Made by a program: the position numbers and the translations under genes
The notes under the pieces: generated by a model
Told to the model about the DNA's origin: nothing
Database searches by the model: none
The model's input: only the letters and a program-made list of their open reading frames with translations
Assembly: GCF_005844325.1 (NCBI RefSeq)
Contig: NZ_SPFY01000002.1
Coordinates: 1 to 64,000, forward strand
Length of the DNA: 64,000 nucleotides
DNA from: Collinsella aerofaciens
Lineage (GTDB): Bacteria; Actinomycetota; Coriobacteriia; Coriobacteriales; Coriobacteriaceae
Reading direction: 5' to 3'
Part shown: in pieces, positions 26,128-33,880 of the stretch
Layout: every line of letters starts with the position of its first letter
How positions within the stretch are numbered: the first letter of the stretch is position 1

Positions 26128-26865
26128 CTAGGCAAGCGGATTCTTCTTTGCCATGCCATTTGCACGAGGCAATGAAACGGATGCTGAATGACTCTTCTTA
26201 AGAACAATGAACTCCCTGTGACCCAAGCCTTCAGGCAAATCAATTGCGTCATTCAGAAGCAAAGTGAAGCCGCAAATCTTAGCTGCTGACATGCCGGAAG
26301 CAAGCTCCTCATCCGAAGGATTGCCCTTGGTGATAACAAATAGCCCTCCATCCTTCAGGTACGGAGCCGCATACTCAACAAGAATCGGTAGAGGGGCCAG
26401 TGCGCGGGCGGTTACAACGGAGAACTGCTTCTTATGGCTTCGAGCATATTCTTCAAGACGATCATGAACCGCATGAGCATGTTTCAATCCAAGAGCATGG
26501 ACAAAGGAATTAACCGCATCAACCTTCTTGCCAACAGAGTCAATATAAGTAGCTTTACGATGCGTGGTTATGGTTAATGGAATACCAGGGAAGCCCGCAC
26601 CTGTTCCCATATCGAGCAAAGCTCCCTCAGGAGCCTTATTGATATAGGGGAGCAAAACAAGTGAGTCGAGGATATGAAGTACGGCAGCATCTTCTACGTT
26701 AAGAATACGGGTGAGATTGGTTGTCTTATTTGTTTCTAGAACCAAATCCAAATGCTGGATACATTTCCTCAGCTCAATATCAGTTACGCTCAAGGAATAT
26801 TCTTTGCAATAGGAAGTTAGGCGACTCAACATCTCGTCATCCTGCTGATCGGTAAGTACAAACAA
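26128..26865 (-). CDS. rsmG: 16S rRNA (guanine527-N7)-methyltransferase RsmG
   Basis: RsmG methylates G527 of 16S rRNA; its loss gives low-level streptomycin resistance. The protein has the SAM-binding motif LLDMGTGAGFPGIPL and the family segments HILDSLVLLPY, SVGKKVDAVNSF and VVTARALAPL. The frame is open to a TTG at 26913, but that lies inside the jag terminator. I prefer the TTG at 26865 (245 residues), which has AAGGAG six bases upstream; the ATG at 26832 is an alternative. Like parAB it is less GC-rich than its neighbours. Confidence 0.9.
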   Translation of the reverse strand: MFVLTDQQDDEMLSRLTSYCKEYSLSVTDIELRKCIQHLDLVLETNKTTNLTRILNVEDAAVLHILDSLVLLPYINKAPEGALLDMGTGAGFPGIPLTITTHRKATYIDSVGKKVDAVNSFVHALGLKHAHAVHDRLEEYARSHKKQFSVVTARALAPLPILVEYAAPYLKDGGLFVITKGNPSDEELASGMSAAKICGFTLLLNDAIDLPEGLGHREFIVLKKSHSASVSLPRANGMAKKNPLA

Positions 26866-26911
26866 CAGAAGCTCCTTTCTGACAAAAATCAGCGTATCGA
26901 GAACTTTTGAC

Positions 26912-26942
26912 AAAAAAAGGGGACGTGGAAACCACGTCCCCC
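26912..26942 (-). terminator. terminator after jag
   Basis: On the minus strand the stem GGGGACGTGG / CCACGTCCCC is followed by TTTTTTTG. It separates the rpmH-jag operon from rsmG-parAB. Confidence 0.85.
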
Positions 26943-26961
26943 TAGCATAAGCTCGAGTAGA

Positions 26962-27531
26962 TTATCGAGCAACAATCACCACATGGCGATCAGGGTCAGA
27001 ACCCTCAGAATGAGTATCGACTGCATCGTTGCCACGAAGTGCAATGTGAACCAGTCGGCGCTCGTAGGCATTCATGGGCGGAAGCGAAACACTCTTATGA
27101 GTGCGGATGGCACGCTCGGCAGCAGACTGAGCCATGGAGGCGACCTTATCCTGACGGCGACTCTTGTATCCCTCGACGTCCACTACAACCGGATACCTAA
27201 AGCCAAGCTTGCGGCTCACCAGCAAAGAGAACATAACCTGAAGAGCATCAAGAGTGCGACCATGACGGCCAATGAGAACAGCAAGGTCGGGAGCCGTTAC
27301 ATCCAAAATCAGCTCACCCTCGTCGCCCTCATACTCATCGATAGGAGAGTTGGCGGCATCGAAGTGCGAAAGGATGGAACGCAGGATGGAAATCGCAACA
27401 TCGGCAATGGTGTCGAGCTCCTCATCGGTCAGCTCTTCACCAGCCTTGTAGCGCTGTGCAATCTCGGGATAATCGCCCGCGACCTGCGGGGCAACCTCCT
27501 CAAGCATATCCTCGATGATCTCTTCAGACAT
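26962..27531 (-). CDS. jag: RNA-binding protein Jag/KhpB (KH and R3H domains)
   Basis: Jag (KhpB) is an RNA-binding protein linked to cell elongation and small RNA function in Gram-positive bacteria. This 189-residue version has a KH domain (about 75-145, with LIGRHGRTLDAL as the GxxG loop) and a C-terminal R3H domain (about 150-189, RRLVHIAL). The usual N-terminal Jag_N domain is missing; instead an acidic helical stretch fills residues 1-60. The ATG at 27531 follows GGAG by eight bases; the upstream TTG overlaps that site. Confidence 0.92.
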   Translation of the reverse strand: MSEEIIEDMLEEVAPQVAGDYPEIAQRYKAGEELTDEELDTIADVAISILRSILSHFDAANSPIDEYEGDEGELILDVTAPDLAVLIGRHGRTLDALQVMFSLLVSRKLGFRYPVVVDVEGYKSRRQDKVASMAQSAAERAIRTHKSVSLPPMNAYERRLVHIALRGNDAVDTHSEGSDPDRHVVIVAR

Positions 27532-27546
27532 AACGTACTCCAAAAG

Positions 27547-27558
27547 TTAGGTACCTAA
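27547..27558. repeat. TTAGGTACCTAA palindrome, copy 2
   Basis: Second copy of the 12-bp palindrome, in the gap between yidC and jag. Confidence 0.5.
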
Positions 27559-27575
27559 ATAAGATTGATATCCCA

Positions 27576-28346
27576 CTACTTCTTCTTGTGCGGGCGCGGC
27601 TTCTTCTCGCGACGAGTGACCTCAACCTGCAGCGGAGCGTTCTTAAGACGCTCCTCCTCATCGGCCTTCGCCTTGTCGATGACCTTCTGCGTCACAAAAA
27701 TCTGCTGGATAACCTGCCAAGCAGACGAGACGTCGTAGTACAGCAGAACACCAACGGGAAGGCTCCAGCCCATCCAAAGCATCATGACCGTCATGACAAC
27801 GGCCATCATACGCATGCTCTGAGCCTGCTGGCCGGTCTGGTTGCGCGACATATAGAGCTGCGGAATCAGGGTCAGGACGGCAAACAGGATCAGGCAAACC
27901 AGCGCAGGCAGTGCAACCATAAAGCCATCGGCAAAGGAAGCGCTCGGCGTGGTGGTCAGGTCGGGCAGGATGTTGAAGAACGAGAACGTGCCGTTGTTAA
28001 AGTACTGCGGCAGGTTGCGCAGCAATGTAAACAGGGCGAACAGGATAGGCATCTGAATCAGCAGCGGCAGACAGCCAGCCATGGGGTTGAACTTGTTCTC
28101 GCTGTAGAACTTCTGCATCTCCTCGGCCTGACGCTGGGGATCGTCGGCATAGCGCTCCTGGATCTCGAGCATCTTGGGCTGCAGCACCTGCATGCGAGCC
28201 GTCGACTTGGTCGACTTGAGCATAAGCGGCGTCAGCAGCAGACGGATGATGACCACCAGGATGATGATGGACAGGCCCCAGTCGACCGCAAAGGTCTGGA
28301 TGAGCTTGAGCAGCTCGAAAAGGATGTTAACGATCCAATCCCACAT
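27576..28346 (-). CDS. yidC: membrane protein insertase YidC
   Basis: YidC inserts and folds membrane proteins, alone or with SecYEG. The 256-residue protein is the short Gram-positive type: five membrane segments, a conserved Arg near the end of TM1 (VVIIRLLLTPLMLKS), a cytoplasmic coiled region (LQPKMLEIQERYADDPQRQAEEM) and a basic C-terminal tail (RREKKPRPHKKK) that can touch ribosomes. No lipobox signal peptide is seen. GGAGG precedes the ATG. It lies in the rpmH-rnpA-yidD-yidC-jag operon. Confidence 0.96.
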   Translation of the reverse strand: MWDWIVNILFELLKLIQTFAVDWGLSIIILVVIIRLLLTPLMLKSTKSTARMQVLQPKMLEIQERYADDPQRQAEEMQKFYSENKFNPMAGCLPLLIQMPILFALFTLLRNLPQYFNNGTFSFFNILPDLTTTPSASFADGFMVALPALVCLILFAVLTLIPQLYMSRNQTGQQAQSMRMMAVVMTVMMLWMGWSLPVGVLLYYDVSSAWQVIQQIFVTQKVIDKAKADEEERLKNAPLQVEVTRREKKPRPHKKK

Positions 28347-28375
28347 GTAAGTTTTCCTCCGATAGCGAGTGCCCG

Positions 28376-28600
28376 CTAGGGCACAGGGTCATAACCGCCG
28401 ACGTGCAGGGGATTGCAGCGAGCGATGCGCCTCACGGCAAGCCAGCAGCCTCTCAAAACACCGTGCTTCTCAATCGCCTGGATGGCGTATTGCGAGCACG
28501 TTGGGTAATAAATGCAGGCGTCAGGCAATAAGGGCGAAATAACCTGTTTATATATGCGAATAGGAGCGATGGCAACACGTCGCAAAACGTGATTGCTCAT
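28376..28600 (-). CDS. yidD: membrane protein insertion efficiency factor YidD
   Basis: This 74-residue protein has the family cysteine pattern (CIYYPTCSQYAIQAI, CRWL-like GCWLAVRRIARCNPLHVGGYDPVP). It helps YidC-dependent insertion at the membrane. Its start overlaps the rnpA stop by four bases. Confidence 0.95.
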   Translation of the reverse strand: MSNHVLRRVAIAPIRIYKQVISPLLPDACIYYPTCSQYAIQAIEKHGVLRGCWLAVRRIARCNPLHVGGYDPVP

Positions 28601-28935
28601 CGCTCCTCCCCGGCAACGCCGGCGCGCTTCATAAGCGAACGCAACGCCTTGTCCATCTCCTGCGGCGAGGAAACCCTCGTCTTGGGAGTTGCAAACAAGA
28701 TGATGTCATAACCCGCAACGGGAAATCCGCAGCTACGGGCGGCCTCGCGCATCACACGCTTAGATCGGTTGCGCACGACGGCACAACCGAGTCGCTTAGC
28801 ACCAACGAAGGCGACCCTTCCGGAGTCGCCTTCGCCAACCGATTCACATATGGTCATTCGAATCAGAGGGTGATTGAAACGACGCCCCTGACTGAACACA
28901 TGCTCGAAATCTTGCCGAGACTTAATAGTCTTCAT
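28597..28935 (-). CDS. rnpA: ribonuclease P protein component
   Basis: RnpA is the protein subunit of RNase P, which trims the 5' leader of tRNAs. The 112-residue protein has the conserved GAKRLGCAVVRNRSKRVMRE (RNR) motif and an N-terminal FxxVFxxG pattern. It sits between rpmH and yidD in the classic order. Confidence 0.96.
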   Translation of the reverse strand: MKTIKSRQDFEHVFSQGRRFNHPLIRMTICESVGEGDSGRVAFVGAKRLGCAVVRNRSKRVMREAARSCGFPVAGYDIILFATPKTRVSSPQEMDKALRSLMKRAGVAGEER

Positions 28936-28955
28936 GCGAGATGTGTGTATCGCTG

Positions 28956-29090
28956 CTAGACAGTGAGACGCTTGCGGCCCTTGGCGCGACGACGGGCGAG
29001 CACGGCACGACCACCCTTAGTGGCCATACGGGCACGGAAGCCATGGGTCTTGGCACGCTTACGCTTATTAGGCTGATACGTACGCTTCAT
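28956..29090 (-). CDS. rpmH: 50S ribosomal protein L34
   Basis: This 44-residue basic protein has the invariant [18 protein letters not shown] start. AGGAGG lies eight bases before the ATG at 29090, which rules out the longer frame. It is the first gene of the leftward operon from the origin. Confidence 0.97.
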   Translation of the reverse strand: MKRTYQPNKRKRAKTHGFRARMATKGGRAVLARRRAKGRKRLTV

Positions 29091-29280
29091 CTTAAGTTCC
29101 TCCTGCTGCATTTCGAGTGTCCGCGGGGACGCGGACGCAGATATAGACACGTGAGCTTGAAGATTGTAGGGAAATCAATGTTCAAATGTCAAGAAATCAA
29201 AGGTAAAAGGTTGCGCAGTTCACACGGTTCCCCCATAAGCCAAGCTCGATTTAGCGGTGCATGGCAACTTTTCACGATAT

Positions 29281-29360
29281 TTCATCGAGTTTTCAACAGG
29301 TCATGTTGGCAATGTTGAGAACTTTTCGTCCGTTTTCCAAAGTTTTCAACAGGTTTTGAA
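29281..29360. other. DnaA-box-like cluster upstream of dnaA region
   Basis: The gap between rpmH and the GHKL gene carries AGTTTTCAACAGGT twice (29288-29301, 29341-29354) and TGTTGAGAA (29313-29321, inverted). TTTTCAACA differs from the usual DnaA box TTATCCACA at two positions. An inverted copy of the 14-mer lies after dnaA. No gene is visible in 29091-29390; it must also hold the rpmH promoter. Confidence 0.5.
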
Positions 29361-29435
29361 AGTTTGTCGAAAGATGAGAAACATTGCACGGTGAGCTACT
29401 ATTTGTTCGAAACCTTTTGGAAGATTGCGAGCGGC

Positions 29436-30788
29436 ATGTCTGACGACTTTTACACCATGGTCGATTCCGGAGACCCGGCACCCGACAACGAGCACATCAC
29501 CGGCGTGCGCGAAGAGCGTGACGAAGGTGAACAGACGACAACGCAGGCGCCAAAAGCCATGTACGCCGCGCGCATCGCCGTCTATGACGACATGCTGTCG
29601 ACACCGCGTGTGATCGTCATCGATCCGCAAGATGTCCGCACGTATTTGGAAGAGACGACCAACACCGTCTACCAGTGCATGAAAGAACAAGGTGGCCATA
29701 TCTCGCTCATGGTCATCCGCGAGATTGTCGAAAACTTTATCCACGCACACTTTGCAGAGCCCATCATCTCGATTCTGGACGGCGGAGACACCATCCGCTT
29801 TGCTGACCAAGGACCCGGCATCGACGACAAGGAACGCGCTTTCGACTTTGGCGTTACCAGCGCAAACAGCAAGATGAAGCGCTATATCCGTGGAACCGGA
29901 GCAGGGTTTCCCATGGTGCAGGAGTATTTGGAAAACGCCGGCGGTGCCGTATCCATCGAGGACAACATGGGCAACGGCACCGTGGTTACGGTAAGCCTGA
30001 ACCCTAAACGCGTGCAGGAAATCGAGCGTGCCGGCGGACGCGGTGCTGCCGTGCGGCCCGAGACGGAGCAGCCCACATATCCCCTGCCGGGAGCTTTTGC
30101 GCAGCAGCCCATGGCAACGCAGCAGATGCAGCCCCCCGTGGGGCAGATGCAGCAGCCCGGAATGCTTCCCACACAAGAGCCCCAGGCGGCATCTATGTCG
30201 ATGACGCCAAACATGCCAGAGGCCATGCCGCTGGCAGATCAGGATGCAGCAGCAATGCAGCAGGCGACGGGGGCACCGGGTGGCCAGCAAATGGGCTATC
30301 AGCCGTACCAACGGGGATATCCATATCAGCAGATGCCGCCACTGGGGTATGGCCAGCAGTTCCCGCAGCAGTACCAGCAGGGATATCAGCAGCCGTACCA
30401 GCAGATGCCGCAGCAGCAGTACAACCCCTGGGCCCAACAGATGCCTCTGCAGCCTTACCAACAGTGGCCTCAAAGTTTTCAACAGCAAATGCCGCCGATG
30501 CAGAGTTCTCAACAACCAGCAGCTCAAATGATGTATCCTAATGCAGCAAATCAGTATGCGCAGCCACAACCGGACGTGTTCGTAAGCGATCGCGGCAACG
30601 CCGCGCTGGGCTATCTGGCGCAAAATCAAGCGTGCGGTGCAACCGATCTGGCGAGGGCGTTTGGAAACTCGGCCCCCACTTGGTCACGCACGCTCAATGA
30701 CTTGGCGCAGGCCGGCTTGGTCATCAAGCATGGCCAGAAATACCATCTGACCGAACTCGGCGCCGCTCGCGTGCGAGCTCAGAGCTAA
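29436..30788 (+). CDS. GHKL-type ATPase with Gln-rich linker and C-terminal winged helix
   Basis: I recognise the domains but not a named family. The 450-residue product has a GHKL ATP-binding domain (about 85-187): N-box Asn100 (REIVENFIHAHF), G1 DQGPG and G2 GTGAG. There is no histidine-kinase H-box, no receiver and no membrane segment. A Gln/Pro/Met/Tyr-rich linker (about 205-380) leads to a C-terminal winged-helix-like domain (about 383-450, NACGATDLARAF-type start and LTELGAARV end). It lies 15 bases upstream of dnaA and probably shares its transcript. The frame opens earlier; GTG 29391 is another possible start, and neither has a good binding site. A role in origin control is inferred only from position. 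Confidence 0.75.
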   Translation: MSDDFYTMVDSGDPAPDNEHITGVREERDEGEQTTTQAPKAMYAARIAVYDDMLSTPRVIVIDPQDVRTYLEETTNTVYQCMKEQGGHISLMVIREIVENFIHAHFAEPIISILDGGDTIRFADQGPGIDDKERAFDFGVTSANSKMKRYIRGTGAGFPMVQEYLENAGGAVSIEDNMGNGTVVTVSLNPKRVQEIERAGGRGAAVRPETEQPTYPLPGAFAQQPMATQQMQPPVGQMQQPGMLPTQEPQAASMSMTPNMPEAMPLADQDAAAMQQATGAPGGQQMGYQPYQRGYPYQQMPPLGYGQQFPQQYQQGYQQPYQQMPQQQYNPWAQQMPLQPYQQWPQSFQQQMPPMQSSQQPAAQMMYPNAANQYAQPQPDVFVSDRGNAALGYLAQNQACGATDLARAFGNSAPTWSRTLNDLAQAGLVIKHGQKYHLTELGAARVRAQS

Positions 30789-30803
30789 AGAACGGGAGAG
30801 ACA

Positions 30804-32528
30804 GTGGACGAGGAAGCAAGCATCATCCTGGGGGATGCCATCGCCTTTTGCCAGCGCGACGGCCAAGATGCACGCCTCATCAACATGCTGGGGCAATCGC
30901 GGGCCATAAGCCTGACCGAAGATACGCTCACGATCGAGGCCCCCTCGCGCTTTGCCATCGCGCAGCTCAAAAAGCATCAGCCGACTATTGAGGCCTATCT
31001 GGAAGAAATCGCCTTTGCACCGATCGCGCTCGACATCGTGGCACCGCAAGGCGCCGCGACGGAATCCGCTGCCGCCACGGCGCCCGCCACGGCTCCCGCT
31101 GCTTCCCCGGCGGTGCCGGCCTCCGCAGGCGACGCGTCGACGGTCGAGCACCAGCACAGCGATGTTTCCCGTGAAACCATGGCACCGTTGCCGACCGCGG
31201 CGGCGACGCCAACGAACGCGCCCGTCACGCACATGCCCATCGCTCACGACGCAGCGGCGGGCGCGGATTCGGGCATTGCAATCAAAAACACGCTCTCGGC
31301 CGACGATTTTCGTCGCATGATGAACCAGATGAAGGGCGGGGCGCCGACTAAATCCACGCAAGCCGCGACCCCCACCTCACCCATGCCAGCACCGACCGTG
31401 CCGGCCGAGCAGAATACGGATGGAGCCCCGCTCGCCGCGAACTCAAAATTTACCTTTGAGAACTTTGTCTACGGCCCCGAAAACAGCCATGCCTATCGCT
31501 CGGCACTCAAGTTTGCCGCCCTCGCGGACGAGCGCGGCACATGCACATCACTATTCATCTACGGCAAATCGGGCCTGGGCAAGACGCACCTGCTGCTTGC
31601 CATCAAAAACGAGCTCGCCGAGAAGTCGCCCGAGATCAAGGTCAAGTATGCCAACTCCCAGGCATATCTGGACGACCTGATGACCGAGTTCGACCGTCAA
31701 AAGAAGAGCAACGCTCCCATCATGCAGGCGTACCACGGCGTGGACGTGCTCATCATCGATGACATCCAAAACATCATCGGCAAGCGCGCGAGCGTGGACT
31801 ACTTTTTCCAGCTCATGGACGAGTTCATCCGCAACAACAAGAAGGTCGTCATCGCGGCAGACCGCGCCCCCAAGGACCTAAGCATGGACGAGCGTCTGAC
31901 CAGCCGCTTCAACGCCGGCATGCTCTGCCTGGTTGCAGAGCCCAGCTACGAGATGAAATACAAGATCTTGCAGCGCTATTACGAGAACACCATCGTCGCC
32001 GCCCCCGAGGCAGGCGACGACTCGCTGCTGGCGGCCTATGGGGGCGACGGCGGGCACCTGACCGACGAACACTTTAAACACATGGCCGAGGTCTCGGGCA
32101 CCAACATCCGCGAACTCGAGAGCTTTTGCGAGCGCTGCGCCGGCGAGGCGGGTGACCGCGAGCGCGAGGGCGGGGAGCTCACCTTTGACGATATCGACGC
32201 CATCGCCAGCCAGTACTTCGACACATCGGCCAAAAAGATCAACGTCCAGACGGTTCAGTCCGTCATCGAAGAGCAGTACGGCGTGACACACGAGGAGCTC
32301 ATCGGCCCGCGTCGCAACGCCAATATCGCCAAAGCGCGCCATATCGCTATCTACCTGGCCATCGAGATGTGCGAAATGACGACCACGGCGGTGGGCGCCG
32401 AATTTGGCAACCGCAACCACTCGACCGTCAGCACGAGCTACAAAAAGGTCCAGAAGATGATCCAGGAAGACCGCACCGTCACCGAAGACCTCAAGTCACT
32501 GCGCGATAAAATTACACTGCGCTCGTAG
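30804..32528 (+). CDS. dnaA: chromosomal replication initiator protein DnaA
   Basis: DnaA binds boxes in oriC, forms an ATP filament and melts the DNA. The 574-residue protein has domain I (1-78), an unusually long Ala/Pro/Thr-rich domain II (about 80-212), the AAA+ domain (Walker A GKSGLGKT at 254-261, Walker B LIIDDIQN) and domain IV. The recognition helix reads GNRNHSTV (535-542) where nearly all DnaA proteins have GRDHTTV, so the base-contacting Asp433 and Thr435 of E. coli correspond to Asn538 and Ser540. The start is GTG with GGGAG upstream. A parS-like site lies inside at 31163. Confidence 0.97.
   Translation: MDEEASIILGDAIAFCQRDGQDARLINMLGQSRAISLTEDTLTIEAPSRFAIAQLKKHQPTIEAYLEEIAFAPIALDIVAPQGAATESAAATAPATAPAASPAVPASAGDASTVEHQHSDVSRETMAPLPTAAATPTNAPVTHMPIAHDAAAGADSGIAIKNTLSADDFRRMMNQMKGGAPTKSTQAATPTSPMPAPTVPAEQNTDGAPLAANSKFTFENFVYGPENSHAYRSALKFAALADERGTCTSLFIYGKSGLGKTHLLLAIKNELAEKSPEIKVKYANSQAYLDDLMTEFDRQKKSNAPIMQAYHGVDVLIIDDIQNIIGKRASVDYFFQLMDEFIRNNKKVVIAADRAPKDLSMDERLTSRFNAGMLCLVAEPSYEMKYKILQRYYENTIVAAPEAGDDSLLAAYGGDGGHLTDEHFKHMAEVSGTNIRELESFCERCAGEAGDREREGGELTFDDIDAIASQYFDTSAKKINVQTVQSVIEEQYGVTHEELIGPRRNANIAKARHIAIYLAIEMCEMTTTAVGAEFGNRNHSTVSTSYKKVQKMIQEDRTVTEDLKSLRDKITLRS
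31163..31178. other. near-parS site within dnaA
   Basis: TGTTTCCCGTGAAACC matches parS at 14 of 16 positions, inside the domain II coding region. Confidence 0.35.
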
Positions 32529-32766
32529 GGAAATAGAGACACCTGTTGAAAACTTGTCGAAACCACGGGCATAAGGTGTTTAAAACCCAACCCGCGGTGA
32601 TGAAAAGTTTTGCGCAGGTTTTGAACGTGGAAAACCACCCCCGTTGCACACAGGTTGCTGTCGATTCTCTTTCTGGGTCTGACCTGCGTCTTTGGGAGTA
32701 ATCAACAGTTTCGTCAGTGCTATTACTATTATTAAGATATTTATATCTATAGAAAGGTATTAAAAG
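32529..32766. other. candidate oriC between dnaA and dnaN
   Basis: This 238-bp gap holds an exact inverted copy of the 14-mer (ACCTGTTGAAAACT, 32541-32554), AGTTTTGCGCAGGT (32606-32619), TTGCACACA (32644-32652) and TCAACAG (32702-32708). It ends in an AT-rich stretch (32720-32765) with almost no G or C, a good DNA unwinding element. Genes on the two sides point mostly away from here, supporting an origin. The dnaN promoter must also lie here. Confidence 0.65.
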
Positions 32767-33870
32767 ATGAAGTTCACCGTCAGCCAGAGCTCGCTTACAC
32801 AAGCCATCGGCGTCGTTATGAAGGGCGTCGCTTCGGCATCCACCCTTCCCATCCTGTCGGGCGTGCTCGTCAAGGCGCAAGACGGCATCTTGGAATTCCA
32901 GACCTCTAACTACACCATCTCGATCCGTCATCGCATCGCGGCACATGTCGAAGAAGAGGGCGAGATGGTTATCCCTTGTAAGATGCTCTCCAATATCACC
33001 AAGACCCTCCCCGATGCCCCGGTCACCTTTGAGCTGTCCGAGCGCCAGGTGCTGATTGGTTGTGAGAAGAGCTCTTTCCGCCTGAACACGCTCGATGCCA
33101 ATGACTTCCCCGAGTTTCCGGCCTATGCCATCGAGAGCGCCGTGGAACTGCCGACCGATATCTTGTCCGAAATGGTCGGCCGCGTGTGGCGCGTCACCTC
33201 GACTGACAAGGCCCGCCCCATCCTGGGTGGCGTGCACATGAAGGTCGAGAACAACACCGTGCGCCTGGTGGCGACCGATTCCTTCCGCTTGGCCGTGTGC
33301 GATACGCAGGTCGAGACCTCAACCCTCGAGGGCTCCTTTGAACTCAACGTTCCGGCCGATGCCTTTAACGACGCGCTGAACATCATGGCCAGCCAGGCGA
33401 CCATCATGATCGGGGCTACCGACACCCAGGTCGTCTTTGAGGCCGGCAACACCACCTACGTGTCGCGCCGCATCGAGGGCGTGTACCCCAACTACAAGCA
33501 GCTCATCCCCGATTCGTGCGTGACGAGCGTCAAGATCGACGTCGCCGCCTTTAACGCCGCCCTCAAGCGCGTGGCCGTTATCGCGAGCGCCAACCCCGCC
33601 GTCAAGTTCGAGATCGATGTCGAGAACGGGCAGATGGGCCTGTCCTCCATTTCCAATGACCAGGACCTTGCGCAGGAGACGATCGATGTCGAGGCCGAGG
33701 GCGAGTCGGGCACCATCGCCTTCAACTACCACTACATCTTCGGGTGCCTCAATGCCCTGTCCAAGGAGAAGGAGATCACGCTGGAGCTCAAGAGCTACTC
33801 GCAGGCGGGCATCTTCAAGTCCTACGACAAGATCAACTACCTGTACCTGGTCATGCCGGTCCGCATCTAG
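32767..33870 (+). CDS. dnaN: DNA polymerase III beta sliding clamp
   Basis: DnaN forms the ring that tethers polymerase III to DNA. The 367-residue protein has three related clamp domains (about 1-120, 125-250, 250-367), with the typical MKFTVSQSSLTQAI start, RHRIAAHVEEEGE in domain 1 and the C-terminal YLYLVMPVR that contributes to the partner-binding pocket. It starts after AAAGGTATTAAAAG and is followed within 11 bases by recF. Confidence 0.97.
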   Translation: MKFTVSQSSLTQAIGVVMKGVASASTLPILSGVLVKAQDGILEFQTSNYTISIRHRIAAHVEEEGEMVIPCKMLSNITKTLPDAPVTFELSERQVLIGCEKSSFRLNTLDANDFPEFPAYAIESAVELPTDILSEMVGRVWRVTSTDKARPILGGVHMKVENNTVRLVATDSFRLAVCDTQVETSTLEGSFELNVPADAFNDALNIMASQATIMIGATDTQVVFEAGNTTYVSRRIEGVYPNYKQLIPDSCVTSVKIDVAAFNAALKRVAVIASANPAVKFEIDVENGQMGLSSISNDQDLAQETIDVEAEGESGTIAFNYHYIFGCLNALSKEKEITLELKSYSQAGIFKSYDKINYLYLVMPVRI

Positions 33871-33880
33871 CAACTGCCCT

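Noticed and set aside
26866..26913. Upstream TTG start for rsmG
   Set aside because: It falls inside the jag terminator T-run and has no binding site; the TTG at 26865 has AAGGAG.
29091..29150. Longer rpmH start
   Set aside because: The extra residues do not fit L34 and the AGGAGG site points to 29090.
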